Positions 48,879 to 57,715 of a stretch of 64,000 bases of DNA are shown one piece after another (position 1 is the stretch's first letter; each line of letters opens with the position of its first letter). Made by a program: the position numbers and the translations under genes. The notes below the pieces were generated by a model. The model saw only the letters and a list, made by a program, of their open reading frames with translations, did no database searches and was not told the origin of the DNA. The DNA comes from Paeniglutamicibacter kerguelensis (GTDB lineage Bacteria > Actinomycetota > Actinomycetes > Actinomycetales > Micrococcaceae), in NCBI RefSeq assembly GCF_017876535.1, contig NZ_JAGIOF010000001.1:4092001-4156000 (forward strand), in the 5' to 3' direction.

Positions 48879-50063
48879 TCACGCGGCTTCTTGTTCGTCC
48901 TTGACCTGCGGAACCACTCCCACGCCATCCCAGGCTGCGGCCAGCGCCTTGTCCTCCACCGAGCCGACGCCGTAGTCCCGGCGGGCCTGCAAGAGCGTTT
49001 GCCCGGCGAAGGTCGCGAAGTTTGAATCTTCCGGAATCGACCGGGTGACGACGACGTTGAACCACACCGACCCCGCACGTTCCCACGCGTGGCCGCCCAG
49101 TGCCGTTGCAAAAAGGTAAAACGCGTGGTTCGGAATGCCCGAGTTCAGGTGCACGCCACCGGAGTCCTCCTTGGTGTGGATGTAGGAGTCCATGTGGGCC
49201 GGCTGCGGGTCACGACCTATGAGGGGGTCGTCGTAGGCGGTGCCCGGCGCGGCCATGGATCGCAGCGCCTTGGCGTTGACCCGCGGGTGGAACAGGCCCT
49301 TGCCGATGAGCCAGCTGGCGCTGGCTGCATCCTCGCCGGCGGCGAATTGTTCCACGAGTGCTCCCAGGACATCGGCAATGGATTCGTTCAAGGACCCGGA
49401 CTGGCCGCGGTACTTGAGATTCGTCGTGTACTGAAGCAGCCCGTGGCCCAGTTCGTGGGCGATGACGCTGAGCGAGGAGGTGAAGGAATTGAAGATCTCC
49501 CCGTCCCCGTCGCCCATGACCACTTGCGTGCCGTCCCAAAACGCGTTGTCGTACTCTTGGCCGTAGTGCACGGTGCCGCGCAACGCGAGCCCGGCCCCGT
49601 CCAGGCTGGAACGCTTGAACTGGTCTGCAAGGAATTCATGGACTGCGCCGAGTCCGTCATAGGCCCGGTTGACGTCGTCGTCGTCGACCGGGGCCCCGCC
49701 CTCGGCCCGGGCCAAAATGCCCGGGGTGACCTCGACCCCCTGTGCATCGCTGATGGTGCGTTGCAGGCTTCCGGAAGGTTCGATAATGATTGCCTGGGCA
49801 GGGGTTTCCCCGCGCTGGCGTTCGTGGCGCAGAGCCTGGTCAAGGAGGAGCGTTTGCCTGGCGCGGGCGGCAATCCGGGTGCGGGTCCGCGGCCCGACGG
49901 GATCGTTGGCTTCGCCGCGCGGTGCACGGGCCATGAAAGTGCGCATCGATTCCGGGGCCTCCCACGCACCGTCACATGCGGCCATGGACGCCAGCAGATA
50001 CGGCGGCACCGCCCGGTGTTGGCCGTGGTCGTTCGAGGTTTTCGTGTTGCTTTTCTTGCCCAT
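48879..50063 (-). CDS. Protealysin-like M4 metallopeptidase
   Basis: A 394-residue thermolysin-family protease precursor. Residues 14-30 (HGQHRAVPPYLLASMAA) carry the PPYLL-type motif of the short protealysin propeptide. The zinc site is HELGH at 203-207 with the third ligand Glu227 in SLNESIAD, and the later catalytic-pocket stretch is HLNSGIPNHAFYLFA. No classical signal peptide is visible, so secretion is uncertain, as for protealysin. The ATG at 50063 is chosen because upstream residues are not family-like. It forms a two-gene operon with the inhibitor. Confidence 0.93.
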   Translation of the reverse strand: MGKKSNTKTSNDHGQHRAVPPYLLASMAACDGAWEAPESMRTFMARAPRGEANDPVGPRTRTRIAARARQTLLLDQALRHERQRGETPAQAIIIEPSGSLQRTISDAQGVEVTPGILARAEGGAPVDDDDVNRAYDGLGAVHEFLADQFKRSSLDGAGLALRGTVHYGQEYDNAFWDGTQVVMGDGDGEIFNSFTSSLSVIAHELGHGLLQYTTNLKYRGQSGSLNESIADVLGALVEQFAAGEDAASASWLIGKGLFHPRVNAKALRSMAAPGTAYDDPLIGRDPQPAHMDSYIHTKEDSGGVHLNSGIPNHAFYLFATALGGHAWERAGSVWFNVVVTRSIPEDSNFATFAGQTLLQARRDYGVGSVEDKALAAAWDGVGVVPQVKDEQEAA

Positions 50064-50185
50064 GGAACCAACTCTTCCATCGCATCCTGAGTGGCCGGTG
50101 TGAACGTGCTGAGGGCGGCGATTGGATAAAGTGGAGAGTGAAACCGCGTGCGAAGGCCGTGGTCGGTTGGTGTTGGGAGTAGGCC

Positions 50186-50722
50186 ATGAAGGACCCGAAG
50201 GACGCGAAGAACAACGACGCGAACGAGCCATCCTTTGCCGATCCGCACGATCCCCGGTGGTCGCAGGGTCCCCAGGCGGCACCCGCGCCGGACAACCGGC
50301 CGGGCCCGGTCGGAAATCCGTACCAGGACCAGCCCTTGTACGCCCCGCCGGGAACCCCGCAGAACCCGTACCCGAACCAGCCGCCCCACGCGCCGCAGGT
50401 GAATCCGCAGGCCGGCCCCTATGCGCAGCAGCAGCCGATGCACGGGCAGCCGATGGGCCACGCATCCGCAACGGGTGTTTCGAATGTCCTGGGCATCATC
50501 TCGATGGTGGCGGGCATCCTCGGCCTGTTGACCACCGGCATGCTGTTCCTGCCCCAGCTGGCCGCCGTCGTTTGCGGGCATCTGTCGCTGCGCCGTGAAA
50601 GGCCGCACCGGGGCTTCGCCATTGCCGGCCTGGTCACAGGCTACGTGGGCTTGGCCATCGGGTTCCTGGTCTTCGCCGGATTCTTGGCGGCGTTTGCCGG
50701 CGCTGCAAGCGTCAGTCTCTAG
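50186..50722 (+). CDS. DUF4190 domain membrane protein, Pro-rich
   Basis: A 178-residue protein. Residues 1-90 are Pro/Gln/Asn-rich (NPYPNQPPHAPQVNPQ). The DUF4190 domain follows, with two hydrophobic helices around CGHLSLRRERPHRGFAIAGLVTGYVGL. Function is unknown; such proteins are common in Actinobacteria and probably face the cytoplasm with the Pro-rich tail. Confidence 0.85.
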   Translation: MKDPKDAKNNDANEPSFADPHDPRWSQGPQAAPAPDNRPGPVGNPYQDQPLYAPPGTPQNPYPNQPPHAPQVNPQAGPYAQQQPMHGQPMGHASATGVSNVLGIISMVAGILGLLTTGMLFLPQLAAVVCGHLSLRRERPHRGFAIAGLVTGYVGLAIGFLVFAGFLAAFAGAASVSL

Positions 50723-50785
50723 ACGACGAACGGCGGCGGCGTTCCCGCCGAGCCTCGTGGAAACAAAAATGGTGGTTTTGCATTT

Positions 50786-50810
50786 TGAACTGCTCCCCGG
50801 AAGTTGGACT
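50786..50810 (+). repeat. IS3 left inverted repeat
   Basis: TGAACTGCTCCCCGGAAGTT plus GGACT. It matches the right end in 22 of 25 positions. Confidence 0.9.
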
Positions 50811-50845
50811 GAATAATTCAGTTCCATACTTCCGGGGAGTTTTTC

Positions 50846-51337
50846 ATGTATCCACATAGTTCATTGACCGCCGAGCAACGGCTGGCCGCCGTCGATCTCT
50901 TCGAGGAAGGATTCGGGCATGTCGCGGTATCCTCAAGACTTGGAGTCAGCGCCGGTGCCGTTGAGAAGCTCGGGGAACGTTTCAGGATTTGGGGTAGGGC
51001 AGCGTTGGAAGGCAAACCGACCAAGCAGGTGTATTCCTTCGAGTTCAAGCTCGAGCTCGTCCGCCGGTACCTCTCCGGCGATGCGACCGCGATGGACCTT
51101 GCCCTCAAGCACCAGCTGAATTCCCCGGCCCAGGTCCGCAACTGGGCGAAAATATACCGGGAACAGGGCGAGGACGGACTGCGCCCCAAGCCCAAGGGCC
51201 GACCGAGGGCGGCATCCAGTCCCGAGCCGACCGAACTCACAGAGCTCGAGAAGCTGCGCCGCGAGAACCAGCGCCTGCAGGCCGAGAACGCCTACCTAAA
51301 AAAAGTGCGGGCCTTGAGGAACCACCCACCGCGCTGA
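50846..51337 (+). CDS. IS3-family transposase OrfA (helix-turn-helix)
   Basis: A 163-residue protein. Two HTH segments (SLTAEQRLAAVDLFEEGFG, FEFKLELVRRYLSGDATAMD) resemble the IS150-group OrfA, which recognises the inverted repeats. A leucine-zipper-like helix, ELEKLRRENQRLQAENAYLKK, precedes the frameshift site. Without the shift, translation ends at 51337. Confidence 0.92.
   Translation: MYPHSSLTAEQRLAAVDLFEEGFGHVAVSSRLGVSAGAVEKLGERFRIWGRAALEGKPTKQVYSFEFKLELVRRYLSGDATAMDLALKHQLNSPAQVRNWAKIYREQGEDGLRPKPKGRPRAASSPEPTELTELEKLRRENQRLQAENAYLKKVRALRNHPPR
51298..51304 (+). other. Programmed -1 frameshift site of the IS
   Basis: Seven consecutive A directly followed by G, at the end of the OrfA leucine zipper. 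OrfB lies in the -1 frame and is open across this site, reading SAGLEEPPTALKISAV after the shift. This is the standard way IS3 elements make the OrfAB transposase. Confidence 0.8.
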
Positions 51338-51348
51338 AGATCAGCGCG

Positions 51349-52188
51349 GTGATCGCCCTCAAGGCATCCCACCCCCTGCCCCTGCTCCTGGCCGCGGCAG
51401 GGCTGCCCCGTTCCACGTTCTTCCACCGCCAGGCAGCACTCAAGACCCCTGACCGGCACGCGGAACTCCGCACCCGGATCCACGGGATCTTCACCGAGGC
51501 CAAGGGCCGCTACGGGCACCGGCGCATCCACGCCACCCTGGCCCGCGAGGGCCGGCACGTGGCCCGCAAGACCGTGCTGAAACTGATGCGCGAGGAAAAC
51601 CTGGCCTGCACGGTCCGCAGCCGCCGCCGCTACTCCTCCGACAAGGGCCAGGTCGGCAAGATCGCCGAGAACAAGCTCAAGCGCGAGTTCGACACCGCGG
51701 CGCCGAACCTGAAGTGGGTGACCGACGTGACCGAGTTCAAGGTCGCGGACCGCAAGGTCTACCTCTCGCCCGTCATGGACCTCTTTGACCGTTCGATCGT
51801 TTCCTACTCGGTTTCGGAGTCGCCGACCGTCGCCTTCACCAACCAATCACTCATCGGGGCCATCGAGACCCTGGCCGCCGGCGAGGCCCCGATGGTGCAC
51901 TCGGACCAGGGATTCCAGTACCAGCACTCCAGCTGGCAGAAGCTCCTCAGCGACGCCGGGATGGCCCAGTCCATGTCGCGCAAGGGCAACTGCCTGGACA
52001 ACGCGGTGATGGAGAACTTCTTCGGGCACCTGAAGGAAGAAATGTTCCACCACCACGAGCACGCCGGCATCGAGGCGTTCACCACCGACCTGAAGGACTA
52101 CATCCGCTGGTACAACACCGAGCGCATCTCGTTAACGCTCGAGTGCCTGAGCCCGATGGAATATCGGGCCCAGGCACTCGCTGCGTAG
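51349..52188 (+). CDS. IS3-family transposase OrfB (DDE integrase core)
   Basis: A 279-residue catalytic domain (GTG at 51349 if translated alone). An HTH_21 region (RIHGIFTEAKGRYGHRRIHATL) precedes the DDE core: first Asp in WVTDVTEFKV, second Asp in MVHSDQGFQYQ, and Glu in NAVMENFFGHLKEEMF. The product is normally the OrfAB fusion made by frameshifting at the A7 run. All three catalytic residues are present. Confidence 0.94.
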   Translation: MIALKASHPLPLLLAAAGLPRSTFFHRQAALKTPDRHAELRTRIHGIFTEAKGRYGHRRIHATLAREGRHVARKTVLKLMREENLACTVRSRRRYSSDKGQVGKIAENKLKREFDTAAPNLKWVTDVTEFKVADRKVYLSPVMDLFDRSIVSYSVSESPTVAFTNQSLIGAIETLAAGEAPMVHSDQGFQYQHSSWQKLLSDAGMAQSMSRKGNCLDNAVMENFFGHLKEEMFHHHEHAGIEAFTTDLKDYIRWYNTERISLTLECLSPMEYRAQALAA

Positions 52189-52202
52189 ACTTTTACTTAC
52201 CG

Positions 52203-52227
52203 AGTCCAACTTTCGGGGGCCAGTTCA
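52203..52227 (-). repeat. IS3 right inverted repeat
   Basis: On the minus strand it reads TGAACTGGCCCCCGAAAGTT plus GGACT. It differs from the left end at positions 8, 9 and 15. Confidence 0.9.
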
Positions 52228-52269
52228 TTTCGGCAAAACCACCATTTTTGTTGGGGCTCGGTGCGCTGC

Positions 52270-53727
52270 TTAGCGGACCTCGCCCATCAGCTTCTTCAGC
52301 GGACGTGCGCCGATGGCCAGGGCGAGGCCCAGAACAATGGCGGTTCCGCCGAGGGCCAGGAAGTAGGTGATCTCGTTGCCCTCGGTGTAGAAGCCGGCAA
52401 GGATGCCGGCCAGGGTGGTGCCCAGCGAAATGGACAGGAAGAACAGCGCGATCATCTGCGTGCCGAAGACCGCCGGGGCCAGCTTGGTGGTCACGGACTG
52501 GCCGATCGGGCTCAGCAGCAGCTCGGCCAGGGTGCAAAGCATCAGGATGCCGACCAGGGCCATCAGCGGGGTCTTCTCGAAGGACTCAAGCGGGATGAAG
52601 GCCAGGAACGCCAGTCCCACGATGAACAGCGAGAGCGCGAACTTGATGACGGTGCCCGGCTGGCGGGTGCCCAGCTTGGTCCACATTGCGGCGAAGGCGG
52701 CGGCCAGGATGATGATGAAGACCGGGTTGATCGACTGGACCCAAGAGGCCGGAACTTCCCAGCCGAACAGTGTGCGGTCCAGGCGTTCTTCCGAGTACAC
52801 GGCGATGAATGTGAACTGCTGCTGGAACAGTGCCCAGAATGCGGCCGAAGCGATGTACAGCGGGATGAAGGCCAGCACGTGCTTGCGCTCGGTGGTCGTG
52901 ATGCGCTTGGAGCGCAGCATGATCGTGAAGTAGACGACCGAGGCGATGATGACCGCGTAGGCGATCGTCATGGCAAGGGTTTCGACGGTGACGATCTTCA
53001 ACGCGAAGAGTGCAACCACCACGGCGATGAACGCGGCGACGATCCAGACGTACTTCATGCGTTCGTTGGCCGGCAGCGGGTTGATGACCTCGTGGACCGA
53101 TGCCGGAAGGTTCTTGCGGCCCATCATGTAGATGGCGACGCCGATGGCCATGCCAACCGCGGCGGCTGCGAAGCCGACGTGGAAGCCCCAGGTCTTGTGC
53201 AGGAAGCCGGTCAAGATCGGGCCGAGGAAACCGCCGATGTTGACGCCCATGTAGAAGATGGAGAAGCCTGCATCGCGGCGGGTGTCTTCCTTGGAGTACA
53301 GCGAGCCGACGAGCGCGGTGGCGTTGGCCTTCAAGCCGCCGGAGCCGATGGCAACAAGGATCAGGCCGATGGCCAGGCCCGCGGCGCCAGGGATCAAGGC
53401 AAGGCCGATGTGGCCGGCCATGATCAGGAATGCCGAGTACAGCAGGACCTTCTCGGATCCGAGGACGCGGTCGGCGAGCCAGGCTCCGAGGATGGTGCTC
53501 AGATAGACGGCGCCGCCGTAGGCGCCGACCAGCGAGAGTGCCAGTTCCTTGGGTAGTCCAAGTCCGCCTTCTGCAACGGAGAAGTACATGTAGTACGCGA
53601 GGATCGCTTGCATGCCGTAGAAGGAGAAGCGCTCCCACATCTCGATGCTGAAGAGATTCGACAGCGTGCGGGGGTGACCGAAGAAGCCAGTCGAGGACTG
53701 GTCCTTAGACAGGGTGGATGTAGACAT
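52270..53727 (-). CDS. Proton-dependent oligopeptide transporter (POT/PTR2)
   Basis: A 485-residue MFS-type protein with about 14 membrane helices. The POT signatures are FSIEMWERFSFYGMQAILAYYM (ExxERFxYY-like in helix 1), GGLKANATALVGSLY, and FSIFYMGVNIGGFLGPILTG (PTR2 motif). It imports di- and tripeptides with protons. It lies 51 bp downstream of an amidase gene on the same strand. Confidence 0.94.
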   Translation of the reverse strand: MSTSTLSKDQSSTGFFGHPRTLSNLFSIEMWERFSFYGMQAILAYYMYFSVAEGGLGLPKELALSLVGAYGGAVYLSTILGAWLADRVLGSEKVLLYSAFLIMAGHIGLALIPGAAGLAIGLILVAIGSGGLKANATALVGSLYSKEDTRRDAGFSIFYMGVNIGGFLGPILTGFLHKTWGFHVGFAAAAVGMAIGVAIYMMGRKNLPASVHEVINPLPANERMKYVWIVAAFIAVVVALFALKIVTVETLAMTIAYAVIIASVVYFTIMLRSKRITTTERKHVLAFIPLYIASAAFWALFQQQFTFIAVYSEERLDRTLFGWEVPASWVQSINPVFIIILAAAFAAMWTKLGTRQPGTVIKFALSLFIVGLAFLAFIPLESFEKTPLMALVGILMLCTLAELLLSPIGQSVTTKLAPAVFGTQMIALFFLSISLGTTLAGILAGFYTEGNEITYFLALGGTAIVLGLALAIGARPLKKLMGEVR

Positions 53728-53778
53728 GCTTCAATTTTTCGCCTGTGAGGCGCGTCATGCCCACTTTGTTGACCAATC

Positions 53779-55164
53779 TCACATTTCGGAAAGCTGCGCC
53801 GCGAGGGCCAAAAGCTGGATTTCCGACCCCGCCCGACCGATAATCTGCACGCCCATGGACAGGCCGTCTGCGGTTGTCAGCGTGGGAACCGTGACGGCCG
53901 GCAAACCTGAGACGTTCACCATGGAGGTGAACGGCGTGTACTGGCACTGGCGCATGTAGTCGGTGTCGGCGTCCTGCGAGGTGTAGTAGCCGATTTCCGG
54001 GGGAGTGTGGGCCATGGCCGGGGTGAGCACCACGTCGTAGCGGCCCCACTGGGTACGGAAATCCGCGGCGATTTCGGTGAGCCTGGCGGCGGCGGCCAGG
54101 GAGACCGCGACCTCGCGGGCGGTGGCCCGCTCGCGGAAGGATCGGGCCAGCGTTCCCAGTTTTTCCTCGCGGCCCGGCGGTAGCCGCGCCGCGGCCAGTC
54201 CGGAGGTCCACACGGTGGAGAAGGTCTCGGGATACATCGTGTCGTAGTAGATTTCCGCCTCCTCGACGTGGTGTGCGCGCCGGTTCAGGGTCTCGATGGC
54301 CTTGTTCAGGGCGGCGTGCGCCTCGGGGGACAGTGAAATCCGGTAGGCCGAGGCGAAGGGGCTGTCGGTGCTGACCCCGATGCGCAGCCCGCGCAGCGAG
54401 TCGATGCCGCCGGATCGCAGCGTGTCCAGGAAGGTGCCCTGGGACGGGTCGATCATGGCGTCCATGAGCAGTGCGGCATCCAGGGCGTTGCGCGCCAACG
54501 GTCCGGAGACGGTGAGCCGGGGAGCGCCAAAGGCATCCAGCGTACCGTCCAGCACGTCGCTCGGGATGGTGCCGAGGCCCGGCTTGAGCCCGATCAGCCC
54601 GCAGGCGGAGGCGGGGATGCGCACCGACCCTCCACCGTCGTTGCCGGGGCCGAACGGCAACATGCCGGCGGCGACGGCCGCGGCCTCGCCGCCGCTGGAG
54701 CCGCCCGCGGAAAGCGCAGGGTTCAGCGGGTTCCGCGCGGGAGGCGCAATGTCGTTTTCCGAATGGCAGCTCAGGCCGAATTCCGGAACCTGCGTCTTTC
54801 CCAGTGAAATGGCCCCGGCACCGGAGAGCGTGGCAACCAGCGCGTTGTCCTTCTCCGCGGCCTGGGCCGGAAGCGCGGCGGTGCCGTAGCTGGTTGGAAC
54901 CCCCGCGACATCAAGTAGGTCCTTGTAGGCCAGCGGCATTCCGTGCAGCGCCCGCAGCGGCTCCCGCTTGGCGGCAAACTCCTCGTCCGCGCGTCGGGCC
55001 TCGTCCATTGCCCGGTCCGCCGTCACCGTGATGAACGACCCCAGCGACGGGTTGAGCGCCTCGATGCGCCCCAGGAAGTGCCCGCCGACCTCGCGCGCGG
55101 AGAGTTCCCCGGCGGCCAGCGCATCACGGAGTTCCAGTGCGGTGAGTCCTGAAATCTCGCTCAA
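53779..55164 (-). CDS. Amidase signature family protein
   Basis: A 461-residue amidase. The catalytic Lys is in PLAYKDLLDVAG. The Gly/Ser-rich signature is GGSSGGEAAAVAAGMLPFG followed by NDGGGSVRIPASACG, holding the cis-Ser and the nucleophile Ser. It hydrolyses an amide bond; without GatB or GatC nearby it is a catabolic amidase, not GatA. The start is TTG, with GGAGG 8 nt upstream. It may form an operon with the peptide transporter. Confidence 0.92.
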   Translation of the reverse strand: MSEISGLTALELRDALAAGELSAREVGGHFLGRIEALNPSLGSFITVTADRAMDEARRADEEFAAKREPLRALHGMPLAYKDLLDVAGVPTSYGTAALPAQAAEKDNALVATLSGAGAISLGKTQVPEFGLSCHSENDIAPPARNPLNPALSAGGSSGGEAAAVAAGMLPFGPGNDGGGSVRIPASACGLIGLKPGLGTIPSDVLDGTLDAFGAPRLTVSGPLARNALDAALLMDAMIDPSQGTFLDTLRSGGIDSLRGLRIGVSTDSPFASAYRISLSPEAHAALNKAIETLNRRAHHVEEAEIYYDTMYPETFSTVWTSGLAAARLPPGREEKLGTLARSFRERATAREVAVSLAAAARLTEIAADFRTQWGRYDVVLTPAMAHTPPEIGYYTSQDADTDYMRQCQYTPFTSMVNVSGLPAVTVPTLTTADGLSMGVQIIGRAGSEIQLLALAAQLSEM

Positions 55165-55384
55165 GGTGGTTTCCTCCGGTCGTGCGGTGCGGGTCGAATG
55201 CGTGGTGGTTCATGGCGGGAGTCGGGACGCCCACGTATTGACACTAGTACGAGTCGCGGCCGGCGGACGCCGATCATTCGGCACCGGGTGCGCCAGGCTT
55301 CCGGCGCGACGCAAACGGGAACCGGGCCCGGGGGAGCGATAGGCTGGATTGCAGAAGAACAATGCCGCCTGCGCAAGGAGAATC

Positions 55385-55711
55385 ATGAGTGATTTTGAAA
55401 CCGTATCCGTCGACCAGGTGCCCGCAGGAGCGCTTGTCCTCGACGTTCGCGAGGACTACGAATGGGTCGAAGGCCACGCCGCAGGCGCCGTACATATTCC
55501 GCTGGGGGAATTGCCGGTACGTTTCGAGGAACTCGACCCTGACACAGACACCTATGTGATCTGCCGGACCGGAGGCCGCTCGGCCCAGGCCGCTGCATGG
55601 CTGGTGTCCCAGGGCTACACGGCCCTGCTCGTCGCCGGCGGAATGGGGGACTGGCTTGAAGCCGGCCTGCCGCTGCGCAGCGAGAACGGTCAGGAGCCAA
55701 CGGTTCGATGA
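55385..55711 (+). CDS. Single-domain rhodanese-like protein
   Basis: A 108-residue rhodanese domain. It has LVLDVREDYEWVEGHAAGAVHIPLGEL and the active-site Cys in YVICRTGGRSAQAA. Sulfur transfer is expected but the acceptor is unknown. The ATG follows AAGGAGA; its stop overlaps the pheA start by 4 nt. Confidence 0.92.
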   Translation: MSDFETVSVDQVPAGALVLDVREDYEWVEGHAAGAVHIPLGELPVRFEELDPDTDTYVICRTGGRSAQAAAWLVSQGYTALLVAGGMGDWLEAGLPLRSENGQEPTVR

Positions 55712-56637
55712 TCTACACCTACTTGGGCCCGGCCGGAACCTTCACCGAGGCAGCGCTGCTGCAGGTCCCCGACGCCCGCACTTCCGAACGCATCCCGGCG
55801 GCGAACGTCAATGCGGCGCTGGAAAAGGTCCGTTCCGGCGCGGCCGATGCCGCCATGGTCCCCATCGAAAACTCCGTGGAGGGCGGCGTCTCGACCACCC
55901 TCGATGCCATCGCCACGGGCGACGCGCTGCAGATCGTGACGGAGGCGCTGGTCCCGATCACCTTCGTGCTGGCCGTGCGGGAAAACATTGATTCCCTGGA
56001 GCAGATCCGCACCGTTTCAACCCACGGGCATGCGTGGGCGCAGTGCCGCGGCTGGGCCGAATCGAATATTCCGCAAGCGGAATTCGTTCCGGCGTCCTCG
56101 ACCGCGGCCGGCGCTATCGCCTTGCTGGACGGCGAATCCAACCACGATGCGGCCATCTGCTCGCCCCTGGTGGCGCAGGAGCGCGGGCTGAAGGTGCTGC
56201 GCGAGGAAATCGAGGACTACAAGGGCGCCGTGACCCGCTTCATCCTTGTCACCCGGCCGGGCCCGATCCCGGCGCCGACGGGCATCGACAAGAGCACCGT
56301 GATCCTGCCGCTGGCGGAGGACCGGCCAGGCGCGCTGATGGAGATCCTCGAGCAGTTCGTGGTCCGCGGCGTGAACCTCAGCCGCATCGAATCTCGACCC
56401 ACCGGCGAGGGCATGGGCCGCTACTTCTTCTCGGTGGATGTTGACGGGCACGTGGCCCAGGCCCGGGTCGCAGACGCGCTCACCGGGCTGCACCGGGTGT
56501 GCCCGGATCTGCGTTTCCTTGGGTCGTACCCGGCCGCCGCGGGGCTTACCTCCGCGGTGGATGCGCACAACTCGGACGAGGCCTTCAACCGGGCGCAAAG
56601 CTGGGTCGGCGGGCTCCGCGAACGTTTGCTCGGTTAG
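55708..56637 (+). CDS. pheA: Prephenate dehydratase
   Basis: A 309-residue enzyme converting prephenate to phenylpyruvate in phenylalanine synthesis. The catalytic domain spans residues 1-180 (YTYLGPAGTFTEAAL, MVPIENSVEGGVSTTLDAI, with the Thr in GAVTRFILVTRPG). The C-terminal ACT domain (ILPLAEDRPGALMEILEQF, LSRIESRPTGEGMGRYFFSVD) gives feedback control by phenylalanine. Monofunctional, with no chorismate mutase domain. Confidence 0.95.
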   Translation: MIYTYLGPAGTFTEAALLQVPDARTSERIPAANVNAALEKVRSGAADAAMVPIENSVEGGVSTTLDAIATGDALQIVTEALVPITFVLAVRENIDSLEQIRTVSTHGHAWAQCRGWAESNIPQAEFVPASSTAAGAIALLDGESNHDAAICSPLVAQERGLKVLREEIEDYKGAVTRFILVTRPGPIPAPTGIDKSTVILPLAEDRPGALMEILEQFVVRGVNLSRIESRPTGEGMGRYFFSVDVDGHVAQARVADALTGLHRVCPDLRFLGSYPAAAGLTSAVDAHNSDEAFNRAQSWVGGLRERLLG

Positions 56638-57677
56638 GCCAGACGGATCTTGAGTGAGGCGGGCTTCACGTCAACGCGGAGCCCGTTCACCAACCCGGTC
56701 GCATCCCCGTCGATCTGCGTGTTCATCGGTTCGTGGCAGCGCAGCGACAGCGACGCCGAGGGGTAGAAGCCCATCACGGGAATCGCGCCGCGGGCCCTGA
56801 ACGCGGTCTTCAGGAAGATCCAGCCCCACCCGGCGGCGCTGCGGGGGCTGAGCACGACGACGTCCAGGACACCGTCGTCGATCTTTGCCTCGGGCACCAA
56901 GTCCAGGCCCTGCAATTTGCCGCAATTGGCAAAGAGCACCGAGCGGACACTACGGGTCTGCTCGGAGCCGCCGTCCAGGGCAATGGAAATCTTCTTGCGT
57001 TTGCCCGGTAGATGCCGGAATCCGGCCTCCGAATATGCGAGCCAGCCCACCTTGGCCTTGAGCTCTTCGTTGGTGTCGTCCATGACGTCGGCGTCGGAGC
57101 CGACCCCGGCGATGACAAGGAACGCGTGTTCGCTTTCCGAGCCGTCGACATGTTCGAGCCTGATGCTGCCGGTGTCGATGGAGCGCACGGGGCCGCGGAC
57201 GGCACCGAAGGCGGCCGTTGCAATGTCGTCGAGCGGAACATCCACGTTCCTGGCCAGCAAGTTCCCCGTGCCCAGCGGAATGAGCCCCAGACTGGCCTCG
57301 GTGCCCCTGAGGACTTCTGCCACGGCACGGACGGTCCCGTCGCCGCCTGCCGCGATGACCACGTCGCATCCGGCATCCAGTGCCCGGCGTGCGGCGCCCT
57401 GTCCTGGGTCGTCGGGTTCGGTTTCAAGGACCATGGGTGCGGCGAGCCCTGCTTCGGCACACACGTGTTCAACGGCGGAGGCCGCTTGTTCGGTGCCGGA
57501 CTTGGTCGGATTGAGCACCAGCGCAATCTTGCGGGCGGACGTCGTGATACCGACTTTTGGCGTCAGGACCTCGGGCCGGTTGCGGTCAACGAGCCTCCGC
57601 ACGGAGAGCCAACTCAAAGTCGCAGCGGCGCCCGCGGCGCCTGCCGTAGCGAGGGCAATAAGTCGATTGCGTTGCAT
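56634..57677 (-). CDS. Diacylglycerol/lipid kinase family protein
   Basis: A 347-residue lipid kinase of the DgkB/YegS type. An N-terminal hydrophobic anchor (LIALATAGAAGAAATLSWL) is followed by NPTKSGT, the nucleotide loop AAGGDGTVRAVAEVL, and IPLGTGNLLARNV. It phosphorylates diacylglycerol or a similar lipid at the membrane. It is convergent with pheA, overlapping its end by 4 nt. Confidence 0.92.
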   Translation of the reverse strand: MQRNRLIALATAGAAGAAATLSWLSVRRLVDRNRPEVLTPKVGITTSARKIALVLNPTKSGTEQAASAVEHVCAEAGLAAPMVLETEPDDPGQGAARRALDAGCDVVIAAGGDGTVRAVAEVLRGTEASLGLIPLGTGNLLARNVDVPLDDIATAAFGAVRGPVRSIDTGSIRLEHVDGSESEHAFLVIAGVGSDADVMDDTNEELKAKVGWLAYSEAGFRHLPGKRKKISIALDGGSEQTRSVRSVLFANCGKLQGLDLVPEAKIDDGVLDVVVLSPRSAAGWGWIFLKTAFRARGAIPVMGFYPSASLSLRCHEPMNTQIDGDATGLVNGLRVDVKPASLKIRLA

Positions 57678-57715
57678 AGTGCACTCAGCCTAACCGGGAT
57701 TGCTAGGCTTAGGTC

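Larger units (their letters stand above)
50786..52227 (+). mobile_element. IS3-family insertion sequence, complete
   Basis: A 1442-bp element with terminal inverted repeats of 25 bp (50786-50810 and 52203-52227; three mismatches, both starting TGAACTG). TTT on both sides (50783-50785 and 52228-52230) is a 3-bp target duplication, as usual for IS3. It carries two overlapping frames, OrfA and OrfB, joined by a run of seven A. Both frames are intact, so it could be active. Confidence 0.93.
50762..52252. terminator. Former terminator split by the IS element
   Basis: AACAAAAATGGTGGTTTTGC (50762-50781) and its exact 20-nt complement (52233-52252) flank the IS. Removing the IS and one copy of the TTT target duplication leaves a 20-bp stem with the 6-nt loop ATTTCG, an ordinary bidirectional terminator between the DUF4190 gene and the convergent peptide transporter. 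The arms are now 1.45 kb apart. Confidence 0.85.
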
